A DNA stretch of 14,497 bases from an uncultured bacterium (GTDB lineage Bacteria; Verrucomicrobiota; Kiritimatiellia; RFP12; UBA1067). The first letter of the stretch is position 1. Each line of letters begins with the position of its first letter. Location of the stretch: the NCBI GenBank assembly GCA_902779075.1, contig CACZAK010000197.1:1-14497 (forward strand), in the 5' to 3' direction. The notes under the pieces were generated by a model. That model saw only the letters and a list, made by a program, of their open reading frames with translations. It was not told the DNA's origin and did no database searches. The position numbers were made by a program, and so were the translations under genes. Positions 7,601 to 13,970 of this stretch are shown here, piece after piece.

Positions 7601-9641
7601 CTACTCGGGCGACATCGGCGTGGGCAAGACGTATCCGCAGGACTATGACGGACCGGACCTCTACAACTACAACTACATGGACCTCACGCCCTACGGCATC
7701 CTCGAGGACATGCAGACGCTGTTCACCAACTCCTACAAGCTCGTGGAGGCGGACGGCATCGGCTGGAAGTACAAGCACAAGCTCAACTGGCTGGGCGGCG
7801 AAATCGAGGACGAGTACGAGGAAATCCCCATCAACTACATCGTGAACGACGGCGGCATCCGCATGAAGCCGCTCACGGTCACCGGTTCGCGCCGGATGGA
7901 GGGAACGATCCAGACCGCCTACCGCAATTACATCGCCGCCTACCTGAACGTCAAGAACGTGTTGAGCGACTACGACACCAAGCTCACCATCTTGAAGGAG
8001 GGCGTGAAGATGGCCAAGAGCATGGAGGCGGATCTCTGGAAGACGTTTGGAATCGAGTTGGGCGTGACGCTAATCAAGCTACCGGTAGACACGATGGATG
8101 ACGACTACCATATCGAACTGGGCGACTTCGCCATGAATCTCATGATGATCGACAGCGATATGATGCAGGATGTAATACCCGGCATCAGCTCAGCCGGTAC
8201 GACGATTGCCATCGATCCCAAGTCCCTCTTCAATTCGCCCAAGATTCCTTTCGAGAAGATGGATCTGTATTGCATTGCGGGAATGCAGATGCTCGCATAC
8301 GAAACGCGCCACAAGAAGCAGTACGCGGGCATGTTCATCGACCTTGCCAAAACCGTCTACGATCTCGAAGAGCAGATTCGGGGTGCGTACAAGGAGATCT
8401 ACGAGAAGATCGATGGCCTGGCGATGGACCTCAACCTCTCGATCCTCGCGATCCAGCCCGCCTTCGCCGAACTCTCGGCGGCCGAGGCTGCGTACCGCGC
8501 CCAGGTGGAGATTGGCCAGCAGCTCCAGGAGCAGCGCGCGCTGTGGCGCCAGCAGGTCTCGAATGGCGCGACCGAGCAGCGCTACCTCGACATGTACAAC
8601 CGCGTGCAGCGCAACCTCGCGCTCACGAAGTACACCACCGCGTTCGACACCGCGCAGCGCTACGTGTGGGAGCTCGCGAAGGTCTATGACTACGAGACGG
8701 GGCTCCTCTCCACCGACCCGCAGGCCGGCAAGCAGTTCCTCGCCGACATCATCGCGACCCGTTCGCTCGGCCGTCCGGGCGTCTCGATCTCGTCCGCCAC
8801 GACGGACGGCGGCCTCTACGACATCGTGAACCGCATGAAGGCGAACTGGGACGTCCTGAAGCCGCGCCTTGGCATCAACAACCCGGACAAGCCGGCGAAG
8901 TGGTTCTCGCTCAGGCGCGAGCTCTTCCGCATCAAGGAGGGCGCCGACGGCGACGAGGCCTGGAAGAAGGAGCTTGCGAAGCACCGCGTGGACAACATCC
9001 TCACGGATTCGCGGTTCATGCGCCACTGCCAGCCGCCGGCAAGTCAGAATTCGATCGTTTACCGCGAGCCGGGTTACATCATTCCGTTCTCGACGGCGAT
9101 CAACAACGCCGAGAACTTCTTCGGCAAGCCCCTGATATTTGGCGACCACCAGTTCTCGAGCTCCGACTACGCGACGAAGATCGACGCGGTGGGCGTGGAC
9201 CTCGTCGGCCTCGACCAGCTCGCGGGCGGCGCGGGCGTGGAGCCGAACATCTACCTCGTGCCGGTGGGCCTCGACTACATGCGCTCGCCGGCGGGCACGG
9301 ACCGCGCGCTCCTCAGCTGGACCGTGGTCGACCAGGTGATGCCGCTCCCGTACACCGTCGGCTCGGACGAGCTGGACCGGGCGGACTGGATCTCGACGTT
9401 CTCGGGCCTTGACGGCACGAGCGACGCGACCGCGACGATCCGCCGCCACTCGACCCTGCGCGCCGGGGCGGACTTCAAGTCCACGCGCCTCGTGGGCCGC
9501 AGCGCCTGGAACGACAGCTGGCTCATCGTCATCCCCGCCTCGGCGATCGACGCCGACCGCGACAGGGCGATGAACCTCATCGAATCGGGTGTCAAGGACG
9601 TCAAGATCGGCATCCGTGCCTACTCGCGGCAGGGGAACTGA
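1497..9641 (+). CDS. Giant secreted protein (2714 aa) of an uncharacterised PVC-type extracellular family
   Basis: ATG 1497 follows a strong Shine-Dalgarno and gives a signal peptide cut after residue 37 (ALA|EVP). From memory, not a search, the layout matches very large extracellular proteins, often annotated LamG-domain, of Verrucomicrobia, Planctomycetes and some deltaproteobacteria. Landmarks: beta-rich N-terminal half with a possible LamG-like sandwich about 660-830; GYNPNEEHAF 890-899; DRKNGLWARR from 996; RYYFTGLPP from 1160; YVTLIENDNPD from 1417; a conserved helical region with QRVLNSLTPFAQRVEDFYNN from about 1577, YPQGHGDAWGHYL from 1774 and HFEQILERAEKSL from 1974; a predicted helical/coiled segment about 2325-2400; and a C-terminal beta region ending in VGRSAWNDSWLIVIPAS and IGIRAYSRQGN. 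The biochemical role is unknown and I see no catalytic motif. Oddities: repeat-encoded signal peptide, an 11-residue heptanucleotide-encoded insert at 1854-1864, and a less GC-rich, Met-rich stretch at about 2182-2288. Probably co-translated with the upstream Gly-rich gene. Confidence 0.9.
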   Translation: MWKCENVKVSNTNTNWKLATLGLATLATLATFTTALAEVPTDMQLTLGEVELPVYIYSSGSTAGYTQPTVAYPISTVRAPTSPEERVTSVSTKDKTVRWELAAWTVGRTLSEQPPDAKLGDFCTDTIFDPKSIDWAATMASNATAIAEGRVVFDVGASDEYERVIFTASGATELTWVSTSGASDSRTYSIGSSSSARPYRLFATRVDEANNAAFIDLTGKFVKFFGDKDLLKSVYEVKAQGVSNVVYGIDYDSSNTKMLTVRYNVDEQTGAIKCPQGQFVLAYYDTETKDHMIAHIVVEICPPNVTTLNAEVGDCLQPAGGGYADDKLYAVAAAGLNRETNDPHSPYLEQYKAAQGEELTDPDHGKVFAIAPTDVTTSSSGMAMPWKAEVFWQTEDPMKTKWNFEHDYYLISWPEKPLRVVVAPSGAQAGCPMYVPTNYVATMSGFKMPATISANYDSSKGTLAFSGQQGSKILVKLANQSGAGCPAYLPVELTDYTEKAVATPWIFEWPVGKELTPRIGLEAGPDARAMSERVDDNLPGYIYEPESLGRNWNPRLYHRPDGESLVPVDTTVSVEDLMDDVTGESEDDPFEDLESAIYGVNESASKIQVWWRANFQTPQMSVPVTYPALVQNYKVTWKEAMSPGLFPEITLSSQLGSADPLMTAWGARSLMLLETNATASVDLGNQRLLTSASSASVGFACYVSPDAMEDDEMVATPGRIAKWTFGDRATGVAAEIDATDGFSVQVKQKIGANEKTDTQAVPVGEWFEVEVELPAIALGHGVTATYGAADAAAGDSATFIALDSLGLWYDGGTNASDVVYGFDFASDDDLATLGTNGTVRTAMDSNGNVLSCRNCSVLGAGAPEPFALKLKAEDGVEPEIYYENDWNAIGYNPNEEHAFVDVNGDYVVWALRNDLNTEYTSKPLVMVMYAENGKGKMQAFTIATISQDYPEMASFNLVGNALVPPKPISRLAGCQTSLDTAASAFDFSDNAVVYKDRKNGLWARRNGITYAKYGYPMQTGFYFPSLGTQPAVGTPIAWLSCVDVANPGMAQITNIDAAVGWKWTVDWPENVPELKLGQVLTKATLGLPEMWNAASMAVCYPNPSPADVAAGNSDGATVVELIDPTVKQSSAKTLPVNASFPSEYGFVLGPSGTTFLRKGRYYFTGLPPSISDRFYITVEDGGILNPGLHATMNLVGQYVEKEAGGSYLELNVLTAAERAAIKALCKLDPALHQTEVNNWNAAADLLATTEVKPSPRTNLGAPVETEGRKEMALVFPNKDVYKEWAGKMTNDSSSVMSKRFTVDAYAFSKIGTPWQVVGGKAIDNMENVTFATWHEDKCETRKVKGSRLEGAKSRYEELGLNTYLNKEWDNIVSNKSPWTVVYVKGHFTWKTKDYPAANTYMARDHYGLIADGTGIGYVTLIENDNPDTTQVSEGLPVQMHVIKVVPELYADGIAVLTDSMNKLSEKLTLLYRTPLGSTSDKYEFQWCYTTPETDGTVPDKGTASWKDKALETGLVSVQLGENGANLQDYVNTYYTLRYRPVKGSATWELLAAAHPEWTSDEQFWSRWADEQLAEGWLQRVLNSLTPFAQRVEDFYNNPSDIWFTMLEQIGKPYQGDVALNNDNLTEVGLLELYQTVFNRAESLLVAAGGNNIDMSKQLILAQTRMGEFYTLLGAEAYSDAKNPLISPTTDGQQFPSGTFSFANQVPSLLDEELALLRGRTAATQFPRMTEAPLYNRLAWNLTKGITEGEPAYVANYGIRARDGILDVNCAAVQYPQGHGDAWGHYLSALTGYYRLLRNPWFDWAAAMGEMLMDQKLMNVDYQDESKFADAAVKLVQTGTDVMDLTLRKAYKECGGTGNGERGTGVTAAYFDANREQAFGYGEWATRTGLAAAYNWMTVNALLPTNDAPYQAFTDKGIKKIDRTTASQLPVLASSVRVVERKLQGFEAGSNPLGLSENAIPFDIDPDRLAQKESHFEQILERAEKSLANCRTVLEYANVYGSCLAQISKNEESVIADMAMQEQAFNNQLIAIYGTPYSGDIGVGKTYPQDYDGPDLYNYNYMDLTPYGILEDMQTLFTNSYKLVEADGIGWKYKHKLNWLGGEIEDEYEEIPINYIVNDGGIRMKPLTVTGSRRMEGTIQTAYRNYIAAYLNVKNVLSDYDTKLTILKEGVKMAKSMEADLWKTFGIELGVTLIKLPVDTMDDDYHIELGDFAMNLMMIDSDMMQDVIPGISSAGTTIAIDPKSLFNSPKIPFEKMDLYCIAGMQMLAYETRHKKQYAGMFIDLAKTVYDLEEQIRGAYKEIYEKIDGLAMDLNLSILAIQPAFAELSAAEAAYRAQVEIGQQLQEQRALWRQQVSNGATEQRYLDMYNRVQRNLALTKYTTAFDTAQRYVWELAKVYDYETGLLSTDPQAGKQFLADIIATRSLGRPGVSISSATTDGGLYDIVNRMKANWDVLKPRLGINNPDKPAKWFSLRRELFRIKEGADGDEAWKKELAKHRVDNILTDSRFMRHCQPPASQNSIVYREPGYIIPFSTAINNAENFFGKPLIFGDHQFSSSDYATKIDAVGVDLVGLDQLAGGAGVEPNIYLVPVGLDYMRSPAGTDRALLSWTVVDQVMPLPYTVGSDELDRADWISTFSGLDGTSDATATIRRHSTLRAGADFKSTRLVGRSAWNDSWLIVIPASAIDADRDRAMNLIESGVKDVKIGIRAYSRQGN
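1498..1592 (+). repeat. Mosaic of short tandem repeats (AAATGTGAA / CCAATW / TTGGCAACA) inside the signal-peptide codons
   Basis: Three blocks follow one another. First are degenerate GTGGAAATGTGAAAATGTG units (1499-1518). Next come three hexamers, CCAATA, CCAATA, CCAATT (1525-1542). Last are four GGCAACA cores at 1550, 1565, 1574 and 1583, spaced 15, 9 and 9 bases. The 9-base period is a multiple of three, so it encodes LAT repeats in frame. The block is visibly richer in A and T than the surrounding gene. The CCAATW and GGCAACATTG motifs recur after the gene at 9648-9717. Confidence 0.8.
7057..7087 (+). repeat. Heptanucleotide tandem repeat (GGGGAAC, about 4.4 copies) within the giant gene
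   Basis: Units GGGGAAC, AGGGAAC, GGGGAAC, GGGGAAC and a trailing GGG lie at 7057-7087. They encode the low-complexity peptide GGTGNGERGTG (residues 1854-1864), between normal-looking LRKAYKEC and TAAYFDANREQAF. Because 7 is not a multiple of 3, gain or loss of one unit would shift the frame of the last 850 residues or so. Confidence 0.85.
8040..8360 (+). other. Locally less GC-rich, Met-rich segment of the giant protein
   Basis: Codons such as CTA, GTA and ATA, rare elsewhere in this gene, cluster here (for example 8070-8090 and 8170-8178). The encoded stretch is rich in Met and Asp (AMNLMMIDSDMMQD). It lies between regions with the usual GC-ending codons, so it may be a variable module. The contrast was judged by eye, not computed. 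Confidence 0.4.
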
Positions 9642-9647
9642 GGATTG

Positions 9648-9717
9648 TTTCCAATGTTGCCAGTTTCCAATGTTGCCAATGACCAATTGGGATTGGGAAT
9701 TGGAATTGGCAACATTG
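9648..9717 (+). repeat. Intergenic inverted-repeat element (CCAATGTTGCC / GGCAACATTG)
   Basis: A direct repeat of TTTCCAATGTTGCCA occurs at 9648-9662 and 9664-9678. AT-rich CCAATT/ATTGGG units follow, then the opposite-strand form ATTGGCAACATTG at 9705-9717. The same core, GGCAACATTG, sits in the signal-peptide codons at 1550. The spacer therefore carries the same repeat type as the 5' end of the gene, mostly in inverted orientation. Confidence 0.8.
9668..9717 (+). terminator. Long hairpin after the giant gene; possible transcription terminator or mRNA 3' stabiliser
   Basis: Positions 9668-9680 pair perfectly with 9705-9717 (13 bp). Inside, 9683-9688 (CCAATT) can pair with 9698-9703 (AATTGG), leaving a 9-base loop. 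No T run follows (the next bases are AGCTCGCG), so it is not a classical intrinsic terminator. The gap between gene groups starts at 9642, which makes a transcript-end role reasonable but unproven. Confidence 0.4.
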
Positions 9718-9775
9718 AGCTCGCGCCATGTTCTGTAACCTTCCGGCGATTCGCGCGTAAACAGGGCGAAACAGC

Positions 9776-9791
9776 TTCAACCATTCAACCA
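9776..9791 (+). repeat. 8-nt tandem repeat TTCAACCA, two copies, before the 485-aa gene
   Basis: Two perfect TTCAACCA units lie four bases before the AAGGAGA ribosome binding site at 9796-9802, which is 7 bases from ATG 9810. The placement is the same as for the longer arrays at 11764 and 13971. The rest of the 168-base spacer (9718-9775) shows no promoter I can defend. Confidence 0.75.
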
Positions 9792-9809
9792 TAAAAAGGA
9801 GACGGTAAC

Positions 9810-11267
9810 ATGGCAGACTTCAACATCAACGCGCTCGGCGCATTCAGGAACGTCGACTTCGGCAACGCCGACGCCATCGTCAACATCAAACAGGGCGGCG
9901 GCGTGGGGCAGAACGGCAAGCTCGGCAACTTCTTCTGCAAGATGTTTCGCTCGTCCGCGACCGAGGCCAACAACAACGCCGCGCGTACCGAGCTGCTCAG
10001 GGCGCTCGGCCAGGGCTTCGGCATCGAGGGCATGACCGAAAAGGGCGGCAAGACGCGCTTCTCCGCCGATTTCATGGCAAAGCTGGAGAGAATCCTCGGG
10101 CGCGACGTCTTCAAGGCCGCCGACTTCAAGCTGAACCGCGACGGCTCGGTCTCCTCCGGCAAGCCGCTCACGCAGCGCCGCATCCAGGCCATCGTCGAGA
10201 AGGCGGGCGTTTACGCCAAGGCGGGCTTCAGCGTCGGCGCCTACCGGCAGAAGCTGGAGTCGATCCAGAAGGATCTCGGCATCGCCGGACTCCCCGGCGC
10301 CGATCTCGACAAGCTCAACAACAGCGACAAGACGCCGAAGATGACGAAGCTCTTCATCCACGTGGCCAAGTCGCTCGACTTCCTCGAGGGGCTGGAGTTT
10401 GGCAAGCCCGCCCTGGACAAGAAGACCGGCAAGCCCCTCGGCTACTACACCTACTCGAAGAACGAGGACACGTCGTTCATCCGCCTCGACCCGACGCTGG
10501 GGTTCAAGCTCGAGCTGGGCGACGACGTGTCGAAGTGGCGCGACAACCGCTTCCAGTTCCGCATGCCTGGCTCCAAGGAAGGCGACTACCAGCCCTTGAA
10601 CGGGAACCTGGGCGACTTCGAGCACGGCTTCAAACACCAGCTCTTCCTGGCTCTCGGCGGGGAACTCATCCACACCGAGCGCGCCCACTTCGACAGCAGC
10701 GGCACCGACATCGAGCCGCTCAAGAAATACATCGCCCAGACCATTCAGCTCTTCGCGCAGAAGATGGTGGACATCTATCTCGAATGCAAGGCCGAAGGCA
10801 AGATGGACGCGTTCCGCGCCCACTGCGAGAACCCGGGCGCCTGCATGGAGGAGAAGGGCCTGCAGCTGACGAAATTCGAGGAAGAGCACTTAGCGCCGCC
10901 CGCGCAGGAAGGGACGGGCCTGACCAAGGCCGAAGCCGCCGAGCTCGAACGCATCGCGAACCAGGCCGTCGGCGACAACGCCCCGCCGGACAAGTCCGAA
11001 GACCTGCTCTACGGCGTCATCGACGCGCTCAACCAGGGCGACGAAAAGCTCAACGCCTCCGAAAACTGGGCCGATTTCTCCGCGGCCGCCAAGGAGAAGC
11101 TCGTCGGCAAGACGGCGAAGATCGTGGTACCGTTCAAGAACGAAGAGACCGGCTTCTATGAATTCAAGCCGCTCGTCGTGGACGGCAAGGAGGTCGTCCG
11201 CCCGCTCACCGCGGAGGACGTCGACACGATCGGCAAGGCCTGCCTCTTCAACTCCGTGAACATCTGA
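9810..11267 (+). CDS. Unknown 485-aa protein, candidate type III secretion substrate
   Basis: The ATG follows AAGGAGA at 7 bases. There is no signal peptide or membrane segment; the protein starts MADFNIN and is hydrophilic. Residues 1 to about 135 look like a distant version of the N-terminal region of the two downstream proteins. Common elements are LGN (38-40), NNAAR (55-59), FG (70-71) and GKPLTQRRIQAI (117-128), whose PLTxRRIxA core both others carry. The remaining 350 residues, including a helical stretch around 305-330 (KKYIAQTIQLFAQKM) and a C-terminal region ending CLFNSVNI, match no family I recognise. The next gene, 21 bases downstream, encodes a CesT-like secretion chaperone, which is the main reason to suspect export by a type III system. 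A structural or regulatory protein of that apparatus is an alternative. Function unknown. Confidence 0.85.
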   Translation: MADFNINALGAFRNVDFGNADAIVNIKQGGGVGQNGKLGNFFCKMFRSSATEANNNAARTELLRALGQGFGIEGMTEKGGKTRFSADFMAKLERILGRDVFKAADFKLNRDGSVSSGKPLTQRRIQAIVEKAGVYAKAGFSVGAYRQKLESIQKDLGIAGLPGADLDKLNNSDKTPKMTKLFIHVAKSLDFLEGLEFGKPALDKKTGKPLGYYTYSKNEDTSFIRLDPTLGFKLELGDDVSKWRDNRFQFRMPGSKEGDYQPLNGNLGDFEHGFKHQLFLALGGELIHTERAHFDSSGTDIEPLKKYIAQTIQLFAQKMVDIYLECKAEGKMDAFRAHCENPGACMEEKGLQLTKFEEEHLAPPAQEGTGLTKAEAAELERIANQAVGDNAPPDKSEDLLYGVIDALNQGDEKLNASENWADFSAAAKEKLVGKTAKIVVPFKNEETGFYEFKPLVVDGKEVVRPLTAEDVDTIGKACLFNSVNI

Positions 11268-11278
11268 CGGAATCAACC

Positions 11279-11288
11279 GGAGACAACC
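11279..11288 (+). promoter_or_regulatory. Ribosome binding site of the chaperone gene
   Basis: GGAGACAACC directly precedes ATG 11289. It is nearly identical to the GGAGACATCC before the two genes downstream, and immediately follows a single degenerate repeat unit, ATCAACC (11272-11278). Confidence 0.75.
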
Positions 11289-11742
11289 ATGGAACTCAAG
11301 GAACTGGCATCCGCCTTCGCGGCGAAAATGGGCATCGACGGGCTGGCGGTGGAGGATGGCGCCTGCGCCATGGAGATCGACGGCATCCCCCTGCAGATCA
11401 CGGAGACAGCCGCCGGCGAGGCGCTGCTGACGACCGCCGTCGTGGGACAGCCGCCGCCGGAGAAGACCGAGGCGTTCCTGGCCCTGCTGCTGGAGGCCAA
11501 CACGGAGACGTTCGGCCCGCAGGACCGGGCCCTCGGGAAGATTCGCGACACCGGCGACGTGGTGCTGCAGTGGCGCATCCCGACCCGCGACGTGGAGCTG
11601 GACGGCTTCTGCGCGAAGCTCGAGGCGTTCGTGAACCAGGTCGAGCAGTGGCGGCTGGCGCTGGAGAACTTCCGCCCCGCCGCGGAAGAGGCCGCCGCCC
11701 GCGACGAGGAGGCCCCCCGCCTCCGGCTTCATCAGCGTCTAG
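11289..11742 (+). CDS. CesT/Tir-family type III secretion chaperone, C-terminal frameshift
   Basis: Small acidic protein with the layout of class I type III chaperones: an N-terminal helix (MELKELASAFAAKMGI), DGLAVEDGACAMEIDGIPL strands, then LLTTAVVGQPPPEKTEAFLA, LLLEANTETFG, a strand reading DTGDVVLQWRIP, and a final helix DGFCAKLEAFVNQVEQWR. Such chaperones dimerise and hold the N-terminal part of effectors unfolded for export. The literal frame runs past the repeat array and 362 bases into the next gene, stopping at 12173, with a tail that does not look like protein. Dropping one C from the C6 run at 11713-11718 instead gives a tail APASGFISV and a TAG at 11740-11742. That product has 150 residues, normal for the family, and I give that end. 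The gene sits 21 bases after the 485-aa gene and 69 bases before the 713-aa gene, so its clients are probably those neighbours. Confidence 0.8.
11713..11718 (+). other. C6 homopolymer, probable one-base frameshift site in the chaperone gene
   Basis: Read with six C, the frame loses its natural end and stays open to 12173. Read with five C, it stops at 11740-11742 just before the intergenic repeat array. This could be a sequencing error, a real mutation or a slippage site. Confidence 0.6.
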
Positions 11743-11763
11743 CGGCCCCGCGGCGTTTCCTCT

Positions 11764-11793
11764 TTCAACCGTTCAACCTTTCAACCTTTCAAC
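11764..11793 (+). repeat. 8-nt tandem repeat TTCAACCT, about four copies, before the 713-aa gene
   Basis: Units begin at 11764, 11772, 11780 and 11788 (TTCAACCG, TTCAACCT, TTCAACCT, TTCAAC). A 7-base gap (TGGACAC) leads to the AGGAG at 11801-11805. The strand read as mRNA is almost free of G. Confidence 0.85.
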
Positions 11794-11800
11794 TGGACAC

Positions 11801-11811
11801 AGGAGACATCC
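11801..11811 (+). promoter_or_regulatory. Ribosome binding site AGGAGACATCC of the 713-aa gene
   Basis: AGGAG lies 6 bases before ATG 11812. The same eleven bases, AGGAGACATCC, recur before ATG 14036, so start context and repeat array look like one copied unit. Confidence 0.85.
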
Positions 11812-13953
11812 ATGGCACTCGACATCAACGCAAGCCTCGCCACGTTCAAGATGTTCACGGACTTCGCGCAGCAGCGCGTGGACGAGGGCAAGGGCAAGTC
11901 GATCGCCCGCGCGAACAACGCCGAGGCGGGAGGACTCGCCGGCCGCACCATCACGGCCGCGAAGGGCGACTGGGTCGGCAACGTCGGCCGCCTCAGGACC
12001 AACCAGAGGGCGAACAACGAAGCGCGCACGCTCTTCCGCGATGCGATCGTCGGCATGTTCGGCGGGGAGTCGCGAGTCCCGTCCGGCGTCTGGGACGCGA
12101 TGCGCCTCGAGGACTACGACAAGGGCAGGCCCCTCACCGCCCGCCGCATCATGGCGGTGAAGGCCGCGATTGAGAGCGCCCCGCCGGCCCCGCCGGCCCC
12201 GCTCACCCCCGAAACGGCCCTGGAAAAGGCCAGGGCGAACGCCGCCGCCGTTTATGGAAAACTGTACAGGGACGGCATCCTGGCGACGCCGGAGCAGATC
12301 GACGAGGTCGTCCAGGCCGCCATCGACCGGGCCGGCGCCGATCCGGACGCGCTCGAAGTCGTCGTGGAGAACATCAAGCGACTGCTCAACGGGTCCGGCG
12401 ACAATCTCCGCTCCGCCGAGGACATCAGGAAAAGGGTGGACAAAATCATCGGCAATCTCAACGAAATCCGCGAGGCGGCCGATGGCGACGACACCATCGT
12501 GAGGCGCGGCGTGGACGCGCTCAAGGGACTCAACGGGAAGTCCCTGGACCAGGGACTCTTCGCCGCGATGATCCGGCTGAGCCGGAGCGCCGCCGTCGGC
12601 AGCGTCGCGAAAATCACCACCAGGTCGAGCGCCCTCGATCTGCACAAGGCCGTCGCGCAATTCGAGAAGGCGGTTCACGCCGTCTCCGTGGAATCGAAGG
12701 CGGACGCGCTCGACGGCGCCGACGAAAAAGACGTCTGCCGGGACTTCATCGCCGGTCTGGTTCTCGACAAGTGCGGAACGGCGGCCTGCCGCAACATTCA
12801 GGCCGCGCTGAGCGCCCCCTCCGCCTCCAAGCTCCTGGCGATCTACAACGACATCTCCATGGGCGAGTTCGACAAATCCGCGGCGAAAGGCGGTCTGCGG
12901 TATCACGTGCAGGGCCAAGGCGGCACCCACGCCAAAGTCCTGTCCATGATGCACATGGCGATAAACTTGAAATTCGGCGCGACCCGCGATGAGCTCCGCA
13001 GGGGAATTTCCGACTACGAAGGCCAAATCGACATGAGGAACGGCACCGAGGAGAAGGCGATCACCCGCGGCATCGTCCCCGCCGCCGCCGCGGCCTGCGA
13101 ACGCGAACGCCGGCAATACGCGAACAACATCGTGTCGGGCGACGGCGAGGCGGCCGGGCTCGTGCGCGACCTGTATCTCAAGCGCATGGGGCCGCATCCC
13201 ATGGACCCCCGGGACGCCATCCGCCATCCGCGCAACCAAACCGCCTTCCCGCTGCTCAACTGGACCATGGCCTCGGCGTGCAAGAAGTTCGCGGCGGGCC
13301 GGTTCGAGGACACCGCCTTCGCAAAGGATCGCGCAACCGGACCGAAGGTGAAGCTCCCCGGCGGCGGCGAACTCTCCCGGGATCCCCTCGAAGCCCGGGA
13401 CCAGATCGCCTCCCTCCTCACGAAGGGGGAGAAAACGACATTCGGAGAGCTCGACCCCGCGCAGCAGAAGAAGGCCTGGATCGTCATGTCCTTCCTTTCC
13501 GGCGAAATGGACAGAATCTCCCACGAAACCGAGTCCAGGAACCTCGATCCCCAGGGTGCGGGCAAGACATACGAACTCGGAAACGAAGCCATGAAGCAGC
13601 CGGGCGAAATCACGCTTGAACTTGACAAGAACGGCTCGGTGACGGTGCAGTTCAACGGAACCCGGCATCCCCAGTCGATCATCGCCGCGGACGGCAAGGG
13701 AAAAAGCCGGACCATGAACCTCGGCGAAGGCAGCACGATTCGCACCGGACTGATGATCAAAATCGACGCCAAGGACTTCGACCGCTTCGTCCAGCAGGAC
13801 TTCACGCAGTTCGACGATTCCAACCTCACCGCCATCATGGACGCCCCCGACGGCACGAAGAAACTCGACGGCGTGGCGAATGGCATCCCCGACAAATTCC
13901 GGTTTTCATGGGACACAACCATCGAAACCACGGCCAACTACGACCTTCGGTAA
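11812..13953 (+). CDS. Unknown 713-aa protein, candidate type III secretion substrate with shared N-terminal domain
   Basis: The start is fixed by AGGAGACATCC immediately upstream. Residues 1 to about 122 are clearly paralogous to the next protein: FKMFTDFA (12-19), LAGRTI (42-47), VGNVGR (55-60), MFGG (82-85) and KGRPLTARRIMAVKAA (104-119). A PPAPPAP linker (124-130) follows, then about 120 mostly helical residues (for example DALEVVVENIKRLL), then a long body with no family I recognise. Landmarks in that body are RYHVQGQGGTHAKVLSMMHM (about 363-382), FLSGEMDRISHETESRN (about 562-578), and a beta-looking C-terminus ending FSWDTTIETTANYDLR. No signal peptide or membrane segment is visible. 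The layout, an N-terminal delivery-like domain, a Pro linker and a unique body beside a CesT-like chaperone, suits an effector, but no enzymatic motif supports a specific activity. Confidence 0.88.
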   Translation: MALDINASLATFKMFTDFAQQRVDEGKGKSIARANNAEAGGLAGRTITAAKGDWVGNVGRLRTNQRANNEARTLFRDAIVGMFGGESRVPSGVWDAMRLEDYDKGRPLTARRIMAVKAAIESAPPAPPAPLTPETALEKARANAAAVYGKLYRDGILATPEQIDEVVQAAIDRAGADPDALEVVVENIKRLLNGSGDNLRSAEDIRKRVDKIIGNLNEIREAADGDDTIVRRGVDALKGLNGKSLDQGLFAAMIRLSRSAAVGSVAKITTRSSALDLHKAVAQFEKAVHAVSVESKADALDGADEKDVCRDFIAGLVLDKCGTAACRNIQAALSAPSASKLLAIYNDISMGEFDKSAAKGGLRYHVQGQGGTHAKVLSMMHMAINLKFGATRDELRRGISDYEGQIDMRNGTEEKAITRGIVPAAAAACERERRQYANNIVSGDGEAAGLVRDLYLKRMGPHPMDPRDAIRHPRNQTAFPLLNWTMASACKKFAAGRFEDTAFAKDRATGPKVKLPGGGELSRDPLEARDQIASLLTKGEKTTFGELDPAQQKKAWIVMSFLSGEMDRISHETESRNLDPQGAGKTYELGNEAMKQPGEITLELDKNGSVTVQFNGTRHPQSIIAADGKGKSRTMNLGEGSTIRTGLMIKIDAKDFDRFVQQDFTQFDDSNLTAIMDAPDGTKKLDGVANGIPDKFRFSWDTTIETTANYDLR

Positions 13954-13970
13954 TCGCATTTCCGCCGCCG

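Noticed and set aside
5271..7778. 835-codon open frame on the - strand
   Set aside because: It lies wholly antisense to the giant gene, and its translation is dominated by Arg, Val, His and Glu as expected from the complement of GC-rich codons. The + strand frame has recognisable conserved motifs throughout.
9718..9775. Promoter before the 485-aa gene
   Set aside because: I looked for TTGACA/TATAAT-like pairs in the spacer and found nothing convincing; promoter motifs of this lineage are not known to me well enough to call one.
11743..12173. Run-on tail of the chaperone frame overlapping the 713-aa gene
   Set aside because: The tail translates the intergenic repeat array and then an Arg/His/Pro-rich out-of-frame shadow of the next gene. 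A one-base change in the C6 run gives a normal family-length end.
12180..12203. CCGGCCCCG-type 9-base repeat in the 713-aa gene
   Set aside because: It is a short coding repeat for a PPAPPAP linker, ordinary in GC-rich genes and fully in frame.
11773..13668. 631-codon open frame on the - strand
   Set aside because: It is antisense to the 713-aa gene with a His/Arg/Gly-rich composition, and its start would fall inside that gene. The + strand gene has a strong ribosome binding site and a paralogue.
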